Positions 48,276-57,348 of a DNA stretch of 64,000 nt are shown here, piece by piece (within the stretch, counting starts at the first letter, position 1; every line of letters starts with the position of its first letter). Under the pieces are notes generated by a model that was not told the origin of the DNA, made no database searches, and worked only from the letters and a program-made list of their open reading frames with translations. The stretch spans positions 3,596,001-3,660,000 of the forward strand of contig NC_008699.1 in NCBI RefSeq assembly GCF_000015265.1, read 5' to 3'. The position numbers and the translations under genes are program-made. This stretch comes from Nocardioides sp. JS614 (GTDB taxonomy: Bacteria; Actinomycetota; Actinomycetes; Propionibacteriales; Nocardioidaceae).

Positions 48276-49613
48276 ATGCCCACGAACACTCGCACCTCGG
48301 CCCAGGCCCGGGCCGCTCGGACCCGCCCACTGGCCCGCCTGGTCGGTGCGGACCAGCAGGTGCCGCTGGTGACCGGCGGCCCGGTCCGCTACGCGAACCT
48401 GGACATCGCCGCCAGCGCCCCCGCGCTCCAGTCCGTGGCGGACCGGGTCGCGGAGTTCCTGCCGTTCTACTCCAGCGTGCACCGCGGCGCCGGCTACGCC
48501 TCGGCCGTGAGCACCGCGGCCTACGAGACCGCACGCCGCACCATCGGTGCGTTCGTGGGCGCGCGGGGCGACGACGTCGTGCAGGTCGTCCGGAACACCA
48601 CCGACGCGCTCAACCTGCTCGCCACCGCCGTCCCCGGCGATGTCGTGCACCTCGACGTCGAGCACCACGCCAACCTGCTGCCCTGGCAGGGCCTGGGCCG
48701 GCGCGCCCGTGCGGTCACCGCGCGAGAGACGGTCGCCGCCACCCTCGCTGCGGTCGAGGCCGAGCTCCACCGGGCGCCCGCCGCACTGCTCGCCGTGACC
48801 GGCGCGTCGAACGTGACCGGCGAGATCCTGCCGCTCGCGGACCTGGTCGGGATCGCGCACCGCGCCGGCGCGCGGATCGCCGTCGACGGCGCCCAGCTGG
48901 TCCCCCACCACCGGGTGCACCTGGAGCGGCTGGGCGTCGACTACCTCGCGTTCTCGGGGCACAAGCTGTACGCGCCGTACGGCGCCGGCGTGCTCGTCGG
49001 CCGCCGCGACTGGCTGGACGCGGCGCCGCCGTACCTCGCCGGCGGCGGGGCGGTGCGCAGCGTCTCGCTCGAGCACACCTCCTGGGCCGACGCTCCGGCC
49101 CGGCACGAGGCCGGCACCCCCAACGTCGTCGGCGCCGTCGCGCTGGCGGCGGCCTGTGAGGCGATCGCCGCCCTCCCCGACAGCGAGCTCCGGATCCACG
49201 AGGAAGGGCTGCGCGACCGACTGCTCAACGCACTCGAGTTCCTCGAGGTGCCCACCCTGCACCTGTGGCGCGGCCAGGTCGAGGCGATCGGCGTCGTCAC
49301 GTTCACCGTCGCCGGCTACGACGCCGAGCTGGTCGCGCAGTACCTGTCCGCCGAGCACGGGGTCGGCGTGCGGGACGGACGCTTCTGCGCCCACCCGCTG
49401 CTGGAGCGCCTCAACGGCGGCCGCACCGCGGTCCGGGCGAGCCTGGGGCTGGGCTCCACCACCGAGGACGTCGACCGCCTGGTCATCGGGATCGCCCGGC
49501 TGGTCGCGCAGGGACCGGCTTGGACGTACGACGCCCAGGGCAGGCCCGCCCCCGACCCGCGTCCGCTCCCGCCCTGGGTCACCGAGGCCGGTCCGGGCGC
49601 CGCCTGCGCGTAG
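48276..49613 (+). CDS. Class-V aminotransferase, SufS/cysteine-desulfurase-like
   Basis: PLP protein of 445 residues. It has NLDIAASAPALQSVADRVAE, VHRGAGYASAVSTAAYETAR, VHLDVEHHANLLPWQG, IAVDGAQLVPHHRVHLERLG and LAFSGHKLYAPYGAGVLVGR with the PLP lysine. RDGRFCAHPLLERLNGG places a Cys in the region of the SufS persulfide loop. It may take sulfur from cysteine or act as a selenocysteine- or cysteine-lyase. The SAM-IV riboswitch upstream links it to methionine/sulfur supply. It is monocistronic, with ATG 48276 as start. Confidence 0.82.
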   Translation: MPTNTRTSAQARAARTRPLARLVGADQQVPLVTGGPVRYANLDIAASAPALQSVADRVAEFLPFYSSVHRGAGYASAVSTAAYETARRTIGAFVGARGDDVVQVVRNTTDALNLLATAVPGDVVHLDVEHHANLLPWQGLGRRARAVTARETVAATLAAVEAELHRAPAALLAVTGASNVTGEILPLADLVGIAHRAGARIAVDGAQLVPHHRVHLERLGVDYLAFSGHKLYAPYGAGVLVGRRDWLDAAPPYLAGGGAVRSVSLEHTSWADAPARHEAGTPNVVGAVALAAACEAIAALPDSELRIHEEGLRDRLLNALEFLEVPTLHLWRGQVEAIGVVTFTVAGYDAELVAQYLSAEHGVGVRDGRFCAHPLLERLNGGRTAVRASLGLGSTTEDVDRLVIGIARLVAQGPAWTYDAQGRPAPDPRPLPPWVTEAGPGAACA

Positions 49614-49626
49614 CCGCGGAGCAGGC

Positions 49627-49929
49627 TTAGGTCTGGTAGGTGTGGTCGAGCAGGTGTCGGGCCCGCTCGGCGTCGCCCGGACGCGGGCAGGCGACCAGCA
49701 GCCGCTCGGGCGTCTCCTCGACGGCGACGAACCCGGCGCTCCGCAGGACGCCCATCAGGACGGCCGGGTCGCGGCCCGGCGGGACTGGGAAGAGCTCGCT
49801 GTGGGAGCCGGGCTCGTGCAGCTCGGCCTCGGTGCGGCTGACCTCCTGGCCGAAGCCGCGGAGGAGGGCGAAGGTGGCGATGGTCGCCACCAGGATCCCT
49901 CCGACCACCATGAACGCGATCACCACCAT
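49627..49929 (-). CDS. Small membrane-anchored hypothetical protein
   Basis: Protein of 100 residues. One N-terminal membrane helix (VVIAFMVVGGILVATIATFA) is followed by a soluble domain (AVLMGVLRSAGFVAVEETPE, RLLVACPRPGDAERARHLLD). The soluble part has the alternating pattern of a small alpha/beta fold but I do not recognise it. It is convergent with the aminotransferase gene, with a 13-bp gap. Confidence 0.65.
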   Translation of the reverse strand: MVVIAFMVVGGILVATIATFALLRGFGQEVSRTEAELHEPGSHSELFPVPPGRDPAVLMGVLRSAGFVAVEETPERLLVACPRPGDAERARHLLDHTYQT

Positions 49930-50043
49930 GACGACCTCCCGGGTGCGAGACGGATGACTCCGATGGCACCGAGCATGGGCCGATGAGACCTAGGTCACGA
50001 GAGGCGTACGTCCCGAGCCCAGGGCCATCTGTCACAGGCGGCG

Positions 50044-52134
50044 TCACAGGGCCGCGGGTCCGCCGTCCAGCAGCGTCTTGAAGCCGGCCTCGTCGAGGAC
50101 GGGGACGCCGAGCTGCTCGGCCTTGTCGGCCTTGGACCCGGCGTTCTCCCCCACCACGACGTAGTCGGTCTTCTTCGACACCGAGCCCGCGGCCTTGCCA
50201 CCGCGCGAGAGGATCGCCTCCTTGGCCGAGTCACGGCTGAAGTCGACCAGGGAGCCGGTGACCACGACGGTCAGCCCCGCCAACGTCCGCGGCGTGGACT
50301 CGTCGCGCTCGTCCGCCATGGTGACGCCGGCGCGCTCCCACTTGTCGACGATCTCGACGTGCCACGGCTCCTTGAACCACTCGATCACGGCCTCGGCGAT
50401 GGTCGGGCCGACGCCCTCGGCCGCGGCCAGCTGCTCCTCCGTCGCGGCCCGGATCGCCGCCATGGAGCCGAACTCCGTCGCCAGCGCCCGCCCGGCCTTC
50501 GGCCCGACGTGCCGGATCGACAGCGCGACCAGTACCCGCCACAGCGGCACCTGCTTCGCCTTGTCGAGGTTGTCGAGCAGCCGCTGGCCGTTCGCACTCA
50601 GCTGGGGTCCGTCCTCGTCCTTCTTCGGCGCCCGGGTGAACAGCGGCGCGCGGAGCAGCGCGGCCGCGTCCAGGTCGAACACGTCGCCCTCGTTGGCGAT
50701 CACCTCGGCGTCGAGCAGCGCGACCGCGGCCTCGTAGCCGAGCCCCTCGATGTCGAACGCGTTGCGGCTGGCGACGAAGAAGACCCGCTCACGCAGCTGG
50801 CCCGGGCACTTCTCGTGGTTGGGGCAGCGCCGGTCCTTGTCGCCCTCCTTCTGCTCCACCAGGGGCGTGCCGCAGGACGGGCAGGTCGTCGGCGGCACCC
50901 ACGGCTGCAGCCCCTCGGGCCGCAGCGCCAGGACCGGGCCGAGGATCTCGGGGATCACGTCCCCGGCCTTGCGCAGGATCACCGTGTCACCGGGGTCACC
51001 GGGGCCGCCGGGCCGGACGTCCTTGCGCTCGACCTCGTAGAAGTTGTGCAGCGTCGCGTTCTCCACGGTCGAGCCGGCGACCTTGGTCGGCTCCATCACG
51101 GCGTACGGCGTGACCCGGCCCGTGCGCCCGACGTTCACCCGGATCTCGAGGAGCTTGGCGTTGACCTCCTCGGGCGGGTACTTGAACGCGATCGCCCAGC
51201 GCGGGGCCCGGCTGGTCGAGCCGAGGCGGCGCTGGAGCGCCACGTCGTCGACCTTCACGACGACGCCGTCGATCTCGTACGGCACGATCGTGTGCCGCCT
51301 GGCGCCGGCGTTCTCGATGTAGCCCTCGACGCCCTTCAGGGTCGACACCACCCGCACCTGGTCGCTGGTGGGCAGCCCCCAGGCGGCCAGTGCGTCGTAG
51401 GCGTGGGACTGGGCCTGGGGCTCGAAGCCGCGGCGCTCGCCGATGCCGTGGCAGACCATCCCCAGCGCCCGGGACGCCGTGATCCGGGGGTCCTTCTGGC
51501 GCAGCGAGCCGGCAGCGGAGTTGCGGGGGTTGGCGAACGGCGCCTTGCCGGCCTCGAGCAGCGACTCGTTGAGCCGTTCGAACGCCTCGACGGGCAAGAA
51601 CACCTCGCCGCGCACCTCGACCAGCGCGGGCACCGGGAACTCGTCGGTGCCGGTGAGGCGGTGCGGGACCGAGGTGATCGTCTTGACGTTCGAGGTGACG
51701 TCCTCACCGGTGGTGCCGTCACCGCGGGTCAGCGCCCGCACCAGGCGGCCCTCCTCGTAGAGCAGGTTGATCGCCAGGCCGTCGACCTTGAGCTCACACA
51801 GCAGCGCCGGGTCCTCGACGCCGTCCCGGCGCAGGCGGGCGTACCACGCCTCGACCTCCTCGACCGAGAAGGCGTTGTCCAGGCTCTCCATCCGGCGCAG
51901 GTGGGGGTGGGAGGTGAAGTCGGTCGACACCGCCCCGCCGACCGTCTGGGTCGGCGAGTCGGGGGTGCGCAGCTCGGGGAACTCCTCCTCGAGCGCCTCC
52001 AGGCGCCGCATCCGCCGGTCGAAGTCGGCGTCGTCGATGGTCGGGCTGTCCAGGACGTAGTAGCGCCACCGGGCCTCCTCGATCTCCTCGGCGATCAGGC
52101 GGTGCTCCTCGCGCGGGTCGGTCACGCAGGACAT
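50044..52134 (-). CDS. ligA: NAD-dependent DNA ligase LigA
   Basis: Essential replication ligase of 696 residues. Domain Ia is at the N-terminus (EEIEEARWRYYVLDSPTIDD). The adenylation site is CELKVDGLAINLLYEEG, with the active Lys near residue 128. The OB domain has PYEIDGVVVKVDDVALQRRL. A four-Cys zinc site is in CPSCGTPLVEQ and RCPNHEKCPGQ. Helix-hairpin-helix motifs and a C-terminal BRCT domain (TLAGLTVVVTGSLVDFSRDS) follow. ATG 52134 is the chosen start, with GTG 52125 possible. A longer frame upstream overlaps the tetR promoter and is rejected. Confidence 0.97.
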   Translation of the reverse strand: MSCVTDPREEHRLIAEEIEEARWRYYVLDSPTIDDADFDRRMRRLEALEEEFPELRTPDSPTQTVGGAVSTDFTSHPHLRRMESLDNAFSVEEVEAWYARLRRDGVEDPALLCELKVDGLAINLLYEEGRLVRALTRGDGTTGEDVTSNVKTITSVPHRLTGTDEFPVPALVEVRGEVFLPVEAFERLNESLLEAGKAPFANPRNSAAGSLRQKDPRITASRALGMVCHGIGERRGFEPQAQSHAYDALAAWGLPTSDQVRVVSTLKGVEGYIENAGARRHTIVPYEIDGVVVKVDDVALQRRLGSTSRAPRWAIAFKYPPEEVNAKLLEIRVNVGRTGRVTPYAVMEPTKVAGSTVENATLHNFYEVERKDVRPGGPGDPGDTVILRKAGDVIPEILGPVLALRPEGLQPWVPPTTCPSCGTPLVEQKEGDKDRRCPNHEKCPGQLRERVFFVASRNAFDIEGLGYEAAVALLDAEVIANEGDVFDLDAAALLRAPLFTRAPKKDEDGPQLSANGQRLLDNLDKAKQVPLWRVLVALSIRHVGPKAGRALATEFGSMAAIRAATEEQLAAAEGVGPTIAEAVIEWFKEPWHVEIVDKWERAGVTMADERDESTPRTLAGLTVVVTGSLVDFSRDSAKEAILSRGGKAAGSVSKKTDYVVVGENAGSKADKAEQLGVPVLDEAGFKTLLDGGPAAL

Positions 52135-52243
52135 TGTGCCGGGGCCGACCGACACCTGCTCAGGCCGTGCTCGCACCCGGCCCGCGCCCGCTCCGGTCCA
52201 GACCACCGCCCCGCCTGCGGAAGCGATCGCGGAAGAAGTCGAG

Positions 52244-52298
52244 TTGGAGGGAATGCCGCGCCGACCTACGCTGTTCGATGGAACGAAACCGTTTCGTT
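52244..52298 (+). promoter_or_regulatory. tetR-MFS promoter with palindromic operator
   Basis: TTGGAG (52244-52249), a 17-bp spacer and TACGCT (52267-52272) form a promoter. Ten bases downstream AACGAAAC (52282-52289) and GTTTCGTT (52291-52298) form a perfect 8-bp inverted repeat around one central base. This is a typical TetR-family autoregulatory operator over the transcription start. Confidence 0.65.
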
Positions 52299-52330
52299 TC
52301 ATCCAGGTGAACGGCAGGCGAAGGACAGCG

Positions 52331-52978
52331 ATGACCCCGATCGAGCGCCCCCGGGTCGAGGGCGACCGTGAGCAGGAGATCCTCGACGCGACGTTGGAGG
52401 TGCTCGCCGACGTCGGCTACGACCGGCTCACGATGGACGCCGTCGCCGCCCGGGCCAAGGCGTCCAAGGCCACGCTGTACCGGCGCTGGAACAACAAGGT
52501 CAGCCTGGTGATCGAGGCGCTGCACTCCGCCAAGGGACCGGCCGAGCTCCCCGACACCGGGACCCTGCGCGGCGACCTGCAGGGAGTCTTCTGCGGGATG
52601 GGCGGCCTCGTGGACCCGCAGAGCGTGGCGACGTTCGCGAGCGTGCTCACCGCCATCGCCCGCGACGCCGACTTCGCCGAGGCCTTCCGCCGCGAGGTGG
52701 TCGGCCCCAAGATCGCGGTCTCCCAGGAGATCTGGAGGCGCGCTCGCGAGCGCGGCGAGGTCTGCGCCGAGGCCGACCTCTCCCTGCTCGAGCCGGCCCT
52801 GGCCGGCATCGTCCTGCACCGCGTCTTCGTGATGGGCGAACAGCCCGACGAGGACCTGATCACCCGGGTGATCGACCAGATCATCCTGCCGGCCGCCACC
52901 TGTTGTGCGGTCCCGGCCACGACGGACCCGTCCCCCTCCCCGTCCCACAAGGACTCCCACAAGGAACAGGAAGACTGA
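52331..52978 (+). CDS. TetR family transcriptional regulator
   Basis: Protein of 215 residues. The N-terminal DNA-binding domain reads REQEILDATLEVLADVGYDR, then MDAVAARAKASKATLYRRWN with the helix-turn-helix ending in the usual LYRRW. The C-domain is a TetR_C-type ligand domain. A GAAGGA site precedes the ATG at 52331. Its stop overlaps the MFS start (TGATG), so it very likely represses its own operon and the efflux pump until an inducer binds. Confidence 0.9.
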   Translation: MTPIERPRVEGDREQEILDATLEVLADVGYDRLTMDAVAARAKASKATLYRRWNNKVSLVIEALHSAKGPAELPDTGTLRGDLQGVFCGMGGLVDPQSVATFASVLTAIARDADFAEAFRREVVGPKIAVSQEIWRRARERGEVCAEADLSLLEPALAGIVLHRVFVMGEQPDEDLITRVIDQIILPAATCCAVPATTDPSPSPSHKDSHKEQED

Positions 52979-54570
52979 TGACCGAAGTCACCAGCACCGC
53001 CGGCGCGGAGACCACCGCGCCGCCCGGAACGACCCGCCACCTGGGATGGGCCCTCGTGCTCATCTCGGTGGCGCAGCTGATGGTGGTGCTCGACGGCACC
53101 ATCGTGAACATCGCCCTCCCCTACATCCAAGGTGACCTGGGCATCTCCGACGCGAACCTGCGCTGGGTCGTGACCGGCTACGCCCTCGCCTTCGGCAGCC
53201 TGCTGCTGCTGGGCGGCCGCCTCGGCGACCTCTACGGCCGGCGCCGGGTCTTCATGCTCGGCCTGATCGTCTTCGGGATCGCGTCCCTGCTCGGCGGGCT
53301 CGCCACCAACGAGCCGCTGCTGCTGGCCGCCCGTGGCCTGCAGGGCCTCGGCGCGGCGCTCGCCTCCCCGGCGGCCCTCGCGCTGATCGCCACGACGTTC
53401 CCCGCCGGGCCCGCGCGCAACCGCGCCTTCGGCGTGTACGCCGCCATGTCCGGCGTCGGCGCGGCCGTCGGCCTGCTGCTCGGCGGCTGGCTGACGGGGA
53501 TGGACAGCGTCCTCGGCATGGACGTGGAGGGCTGGCGGCTGACGCTGCTGATCAACACCCCGATCGGCGTGGCCACGGCACTCCTGGCGACCCGCTTCCT
53601 GCCGGAGTCCGAGACGCACCCCGGCGAGCTCGACCTGCCCGGTGCGGTCACCGGCACGCTCGGCGTGCTCGGCCTCGTCTACGGCATCAGCCGCGCGGGG
53701 ACGGACGGCTGGGGCGACACCTGGACCGTCGCCAGCCTGGTGGTCGGCGTCGCGCTGATCGCGGTCTTCTTGACCCTGGAGCGCCGGGTGGAGCACCCAC
53801 TGCTGCCGGTGCGCGTGTTCACCAACCGCACCCGGGCGGCCAGCTTCGTCGCGATGTTCTTCGCCCCGGCAGCGATGTTCGCGATGTTCTTCTACCTCAG
53901 CCAGTACATCCAGACCGTGATGGGCTACAGCCCGATCAAGGCCGGCGTGGCGTTCCTGCCGTTCGTCTTCGGCCTGATGGCCGCGGCCGGCATCTCGTCG
54001 AACATGATCAACCGGGTGGACCCCCGCTTCCTGGCCGGGATCGGCACCCTGCTGTCGGCCGGCGCGCTGTTCGGGTTCTCCCGGCTGCCGTACGACACCT
54101 CGTTCCCGGTGACCGCCGTGCAGGGCAGCTACGCCACCGACATCTTGCCGTTCATCTTGATGATGTCGTTCGGCATGGGCCTGGTGTTCGTGCCGCTGAC
54201 GCTGACCGCGGTGCACCACCTGCGGGTCGAGGACGCCGGGATCGGGTCCGGCGTGCTGAACACCATGCAGCAGGTGGGCGGCGCGCTCGGCCTCTCGCTG
54301 CTCGGCACGATCGCCACGCAGACCATGGACGACCGCTCGGCCGAGCTGTTCCCGCAGCTCGCGCAGGCGGCCGCCCAGCTCGACCCGACCCAGGCGGGGA
54401 TCCTCCAGAAGGTCGCCGGCATCGAGATCTTCACCGAGGGCGCGACCGATGCGTTCCTGCTGGGCGCGGGCCTGATGCTGCTGGCCTCGCTCGTGACGTG
54501 GGTGTTCCTCAACGTCAAGCACCAGGAGCTCGCCACCGACGGACCCGAGGCCCCCGTGCACGTGGGCTGA
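52978..54570 (+). CDS. MFS multidrug efflux transporter, DHA2 (14-helix) type
   Basis: Protein of 530 residues with 14 predicted helices. It has LMVVLDGTIVNIALPYIQGD (motif D1 of DHA2), WVVTGYALAFGSLLLLGGRL, GDLYGRRRVFMLGLIVF (motif A), GVYAAMSGVGAAVGLLLGGW (motif C) and a long C-terminal loop. The family exports lipophilic drugs by proton antiport. It is coupled to the TetR gene. The operon ends at a strong hairpin just downstream. Confidence 0.92.
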   Translation: MTEVTSTAGAETTAPPGTTRHLGWALVLISVAQLMVVLDGTIVNIALPYIQGDLGISDANLRWVVTGYALAFGSLLLLGGRLGDLYGRRRVFMLGLIVFGIASLLGGLATNEPLLLAARGLQGLGAALASPAALALIATTFPAGPARNRAFGVYAAMSGVGAAVGLLLGGWLTGMDSVLGMDVEGWRLTLLINTPIGVATALLATRFLPESETHPGELDLPGAVTGTLGVLGLVYGISRAGTDGWGDTWTVASLVVGVALIAVFLTLERRVEHPLLPVRVFTNRTRAASFVAMFFAPAAMFAMFFYLSQYIQTVMGYSPIKAGVAFLPFVFGLMAAAGISSNMINRVDPRFLAGIGTLLSAGALFGFSRLPYDTSFPVTAVQGSYATDILPFILMMSFGMGLVFVPLTLTAVHHLRVEDAGIGSGVLNTMQQVGGALGLSLLGTIATQTMDDRSAELFPQLAQAAAQLDPTQAGILQKVAGIEIFTEGATDAFLLGAGLMLLASLVTWVFLNVKHQELATDGPEAPVHVG

Positions 54571-54597
54571 CGTCCCCTCTCCCAAGGAGTGGCGAAA

Positions 54598-54638
54598 GCC
54601 GGTGCCCCATCCCCGCACGCCGGGGGTGGGGCACCGGC
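54598..54638. terminator. Bidirectional terminator hairpin
   Basis: An 18-bp stem with one G-U type mismatch (GCCGGTGCCCCATCCCCG against CGGGGGTGGGGCACCGGC) and a 5-nt loop lies between the convergent MFS and DJ-1/PfpI genes. Confidence 0.8.
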
Positions 54639-54648
54639 GCGTTACGGG

Positions 54649-55185
54649 TCAGGAGAGCGCGTCCTCCAGGGCCTTGATGAAGGCGGGCAGGTCCTCGGGG
54701 CTGCGGCTGGTGATCAGGTTGCCGTCGACGACGACCTCCTCGTCGGTCCAGGTGCCGCCGGCGTTGCGGACGTCGTCGGCGAGGCTGGGGTAGCTGGTCA
54801 GCCGCCGCCCGCGGGCCAGTCCGGCCGAGACGAGGAGCCAGGGCCCGTGGCAGATGACGGCCAGCGGCTTGCCGTCCTCCATCGCCTGGCGCGCGATGTC
54901 CTGGGCGCGCGGCTCGGTGCGGATCCGGTCGGCGTTGACGGTGCCGCCGGGCACGACCAGGGCCTGGACGGACCCGACGTCGAGGTCGTCGAGGGTGCCG
55001 TCCACCTCCACCTTCTGCGTCGGGGTGGTGTCACCCTCGACTCCCTGGATCGGGTCGGTGCCGGTCGAGTAGACGAGCACCGTCGCCCCCGCGTCGCGCA
55101 GCGCGTCGCGTGGCTGGACGAGCTCGGCCTCCTCGAAGTGGTCGGTCGCGATGATGGCCACGGTCCTACCTGTCAGGTCGCCCAT
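54649..55185 (-). CDS. DJ-1/PfpI family protein (type 1 glutamine amidotransferase-like)
   Basis: Protein of 178 residues with the PfpI/DJ-1 fold. It has VAIIATDHFEEAELVQPRDA, with the conserved Glu. ALVVPGGTVNADRIRTEPRA follows. The nucleophile elbow is LAVICHGPWLLVSAGLARGR (Cys-His), then NLITSRSPEDLPAFIKALED. Members act as proteases, glyoxalases or deglycases, and which applies here is unknown. Confidence 0.88.
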   Translation of the reverse strand: MGDLTGRTVAIIATDHFEEAELVQPRDALRDAGATVLVYSTGTDPIQGVEGDTTPTQKVEVDGTLDDLDVGSVQALVVPGGTVNADRIRTEPRAQDIARQAMEDGKPLAVICHGPWLLVSAGLARGRRLTSYPSLADDVRNAGGTWTDEEVVVDGNLITSRSPEDLPAFIKALEDALS

Positions 55186-55227
55186 GGCCGGTCGGTACCC
55201 GCACAGCAGCCGCCTGATGCGGCCGGC

Positions 55228-56244
55228 TCAGCCGGACAGGCTGGCCGCGCTGGTGCGCAGCAGCCCCAGCGCCCGGCGTACCCACGTCGGGGTCGCACCG
55301 GCGAAGCCGCAGCCGGCGGTGACGACCAGCCGGTCGGCCACCTCGGCGGGGTCGAGGCCGACCATGTCGAGCCAGCGGAGCACCGACTCGGTGACCCCCG
55401 CGTCGGTGGGCGCGGTCGGCGGGTCCGACGCGGGCACGACGCCGAGCGCGACCGTGCCGCCGGCCTCGAGCGCCTCGGCGACGGCGTCGTGGTCGGCGGC
55501 CGTCGCCACGGCGAGGTCGACCGAGAGTCCCCGGGCACCGGCTCCGGTGAGCAGCCGGACCGGGGCGTCCGGCGCGCAGGTGTGCACCCACGGTTCGGCG
55601 CCGGCGGCCGACACGGCGCCGAGCACCCATTCGAGCGCCTCGGCGGCCTCGGGGGGATGGACGCTACGGTGCCGGCCGAAGCCGGACGCGGTCGGGACCT
55701 TCCCGGCGAGGACGGCGGCGATCGCCGGCTCGTCGACCTGCACGACCAGGCGCTGCACGTCCGGCAGCCGCCGGCGGACGTCGCGGACGTGGTCGCCGAG
55801 CCCCTCGGCGAGCGCCTGAGCCAGCTCGCGACGGGCGCCGGCGTCGCTGACGATCTTGTCACCGCGGGGCTTCTCGACGGTGGCGGCCAGGGTCCACGGG
55901 CCGGCGACCTGGATCTTGAAGGCGCCGGCCAGCCCGGCCGCCTCCTCCTCCAGTGTGTCCAGGTCCTGGGCGAGCAGGCTGCGGGCCCGGCGGTGGTCGA
56001 CGCCGGATCCGCCGTGGGTGCCGGTGAGCCGCCACCCGGCCGGTTGGAGATCGGCCGTCAACTCCGCGACGACCGCGAGGCCGCGTCCGGTGAGGGTGGC
56101 GGTTGCACCGCGACCGGGGACCTCCGGCAGGTGCGGAAGGCCGGTGCCGCCCTCCCCCAGCTCGCCGAGCACCGTGCGGACCGCCTCGTCGTACGCCGCC
56201 TGGTCGACGCCCGGGTAGGAGCCGACACCCGTTGCGAGCGTCAT
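55228..56244 (-). CDS. Core MetE-like protein (B12-independent methionine synthase, C-terminal domain only)
   Basis: Protein of 338 residues corresponding to the catalytic C-terminal barrel of MetE. The folate-binding N-domain of full-length MetE is absent. It starts TLATGVGSYPGVDQAAYDEA. The metal ligands expected in the family are visible as VHTCAPD (His-x-Cys) and TAGCGFAGATPTW (Cys). Such core proteins may use a methyl donor other than methyl-tetrahydrofolate, possibly methylcobalamin. The ATG overlaps the mnmA stop, forming the iscS-mnmA-metE-like chain also seen in mycobacteria. Confidence 0.82.
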   Translation of the reverse strand: MTLATGVGSYPGVDQAAYDEAVRTVLGELGEGGTGLPHLPEVPGRGATATLTGRGLAVVAELTADLQPAGWRLTGTHGGSGVDHRRARSLLAQDLDTLEEEAAGLAGAFKIQVAGPWTLAATVEKPRGDKIVSDAGARRELAQALAEGLGDHVRDVRRRLPDVQRLVVQVDEPAIAAVLAGKVPTASGFGRHRSVHPPEAAEALEWVLGAVSAAGAEPWVHTCAPDAPVRLLTGAGARGLSVDLAVATAADHDAVAEALEAGGTVALGVVPASDPPTAPTDAGVTESVLRWLDMVGLDPAEVADRLVVTAGCGFAGATPTWVRRALGLLRTSAASLSG

Positions 56245-57341
56245 CGCGCGGCCACGCGGTCGGTGGCGGAGATCGTGGCCGAGCCGACGACGCGGCTCCC
56301 GTCGTACAGGACCGCGGCCTGGCCCGGCGCGATGCCGTACGCCGGCTCCAGCAGCTCGATGTCCACCTCGTCGCCGTCGCGGACCAGGACGGCCCGGTGC
56401 TCCTCGCCGTGCGCGCGCAGCTGCACCGTGCCGCTCAGCCGGTCGGGGACGGTGCCGCACCAGCGGGGGCGGATGCCGCGCAGCCGGTGGACGGCGAGCC
56501 GCTCGTGCGGGCCCACGGTGACGGTGCCCGAGACCGGCTCGATGTCCAGCACGAAGCGCGGCCGGCCGTCCGGGGCCGGCCGGCCGATCCGCAGGCCCTT
56601 GCGCTGGCCGATCGTGAAGCCGTAGCTGCCCTCGTGGCGACCGAGCACCTCGCCGGTGTCGTCGTCGACGATCGTGCCCTCGTGGTGGGGCGCACGGTCG
56701 CCGAGCTTCTCGCGCAGCCAGCCGGCGTTGTCGCCGTCGGCGATGAAGCAGATGTCGTGGCTGTCCGGCTTGTCGGCGACCAGCAGCCCCCGCTCGGCCG
56801 CCTCGCGGCGGACCTCGTCCTTGGTGGACCCGCCGAGCGGGAAGAGCGAGTGGCGCAGCTGGCCCTGGTCGAGCACGCCCAGCACGTAGGACTGGTCCTT
56901 GCCGTGGTCGACGGCCCGGTGCATCTCGACGAGACCGTCGGCGCCCGCCACCAGGCGGGCGTAGTGGCCGGTCGCGACGGCGTCGAAGCCCAGCCCGAGC
57001 GCGCGGTCCAGGACGGCGGCGAACTTGATCTTCTCGTTGCAGCGCAGGCACGGGTTGGGCGTGCGGCCGGCGGCGTACTCGGCCATGAAGTCCTCGACCA
57101 CGTCCTCGTGGAACCGGTCGGACAGGTCCCAGACATAGAACGGGATGCCGATCACGTCGGCGGCGCGCCTGGCGTCGTTGCTGTCCTCGATCGTGCAGCA
57201 GCCGCGCGCGCCCGAGCGGTAGGACTGCGGGTTGCGCGAGAGCGCGAGGTGGATGCCGGTGACGTCGTGCCCCGCCTCGGCCGCGCGCGCAGCGGCCACC
57301 GCGGAGTCGACGCCGCCGGACATGGCGGCGAGGACCCTCAT
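56241..57341 (-). CDS. mnmA: tRNA-specific 2-thiouridylase MnmA
   Basis: Enzyme of 366 residues that thiolates U34 of Lys, Glu and Gln tRNAs. The PP-loop is VLAAMSGGVDSAVAAARAAE. TPNPCLRCNEKIKFAAVLDR carries the first catalytic Cys and DSHDICFIADGD the second, followed by GSYGFTIGQRKGLRIG. The cysteine desulfurase gene just upstream would supply its sulfur. The stop overlaps the MetE-like gene. Confidence 0.96.
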   Translation of the reverse strand: MRVLAAMSGGVDSAVAAARAAEAGHDVTGIHLALSRNPQSYRSGARGCCTIEDSNDARRAADVIGIPFYVWDLSDRFHEDVVEDFMAEYAAGRTPNPCLRCNEKIKFAAVLDRALGLGFDAVATGHYARLVAGADGLVEMHRAVDHGKDQSYVLGVLDQGQLRHSLFPLGGSTKDEVRREAAERGLLVADKPDSHDICFIADGDNAGWLREKLGDRAPHHEGTIVDDDTGEVLGRHEGSYGFTIGQRKGLRIGRPAPDGRPRFVLDIEPVSGTVTVGPHERLAVHRLRGIRPRWCGTVPDRLSGTVQLRAHGEEHRAVLVRDGDEVDIELLEPAYGIAPGQAAVLYDGSRVVGSATISATDRVAAR

Positions 57342-57348
57342 CCCGCGA

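Noticed and set aside
48265..48330. Cys/His-rich short upstream peptide (MCPHAHEHSH) as a leader after the SAM riboswitch
   Set aside because: It lies in another frame overlapping the true ATG at 48276, runs on as a long shadow frame, and has no ribosome-binding site.
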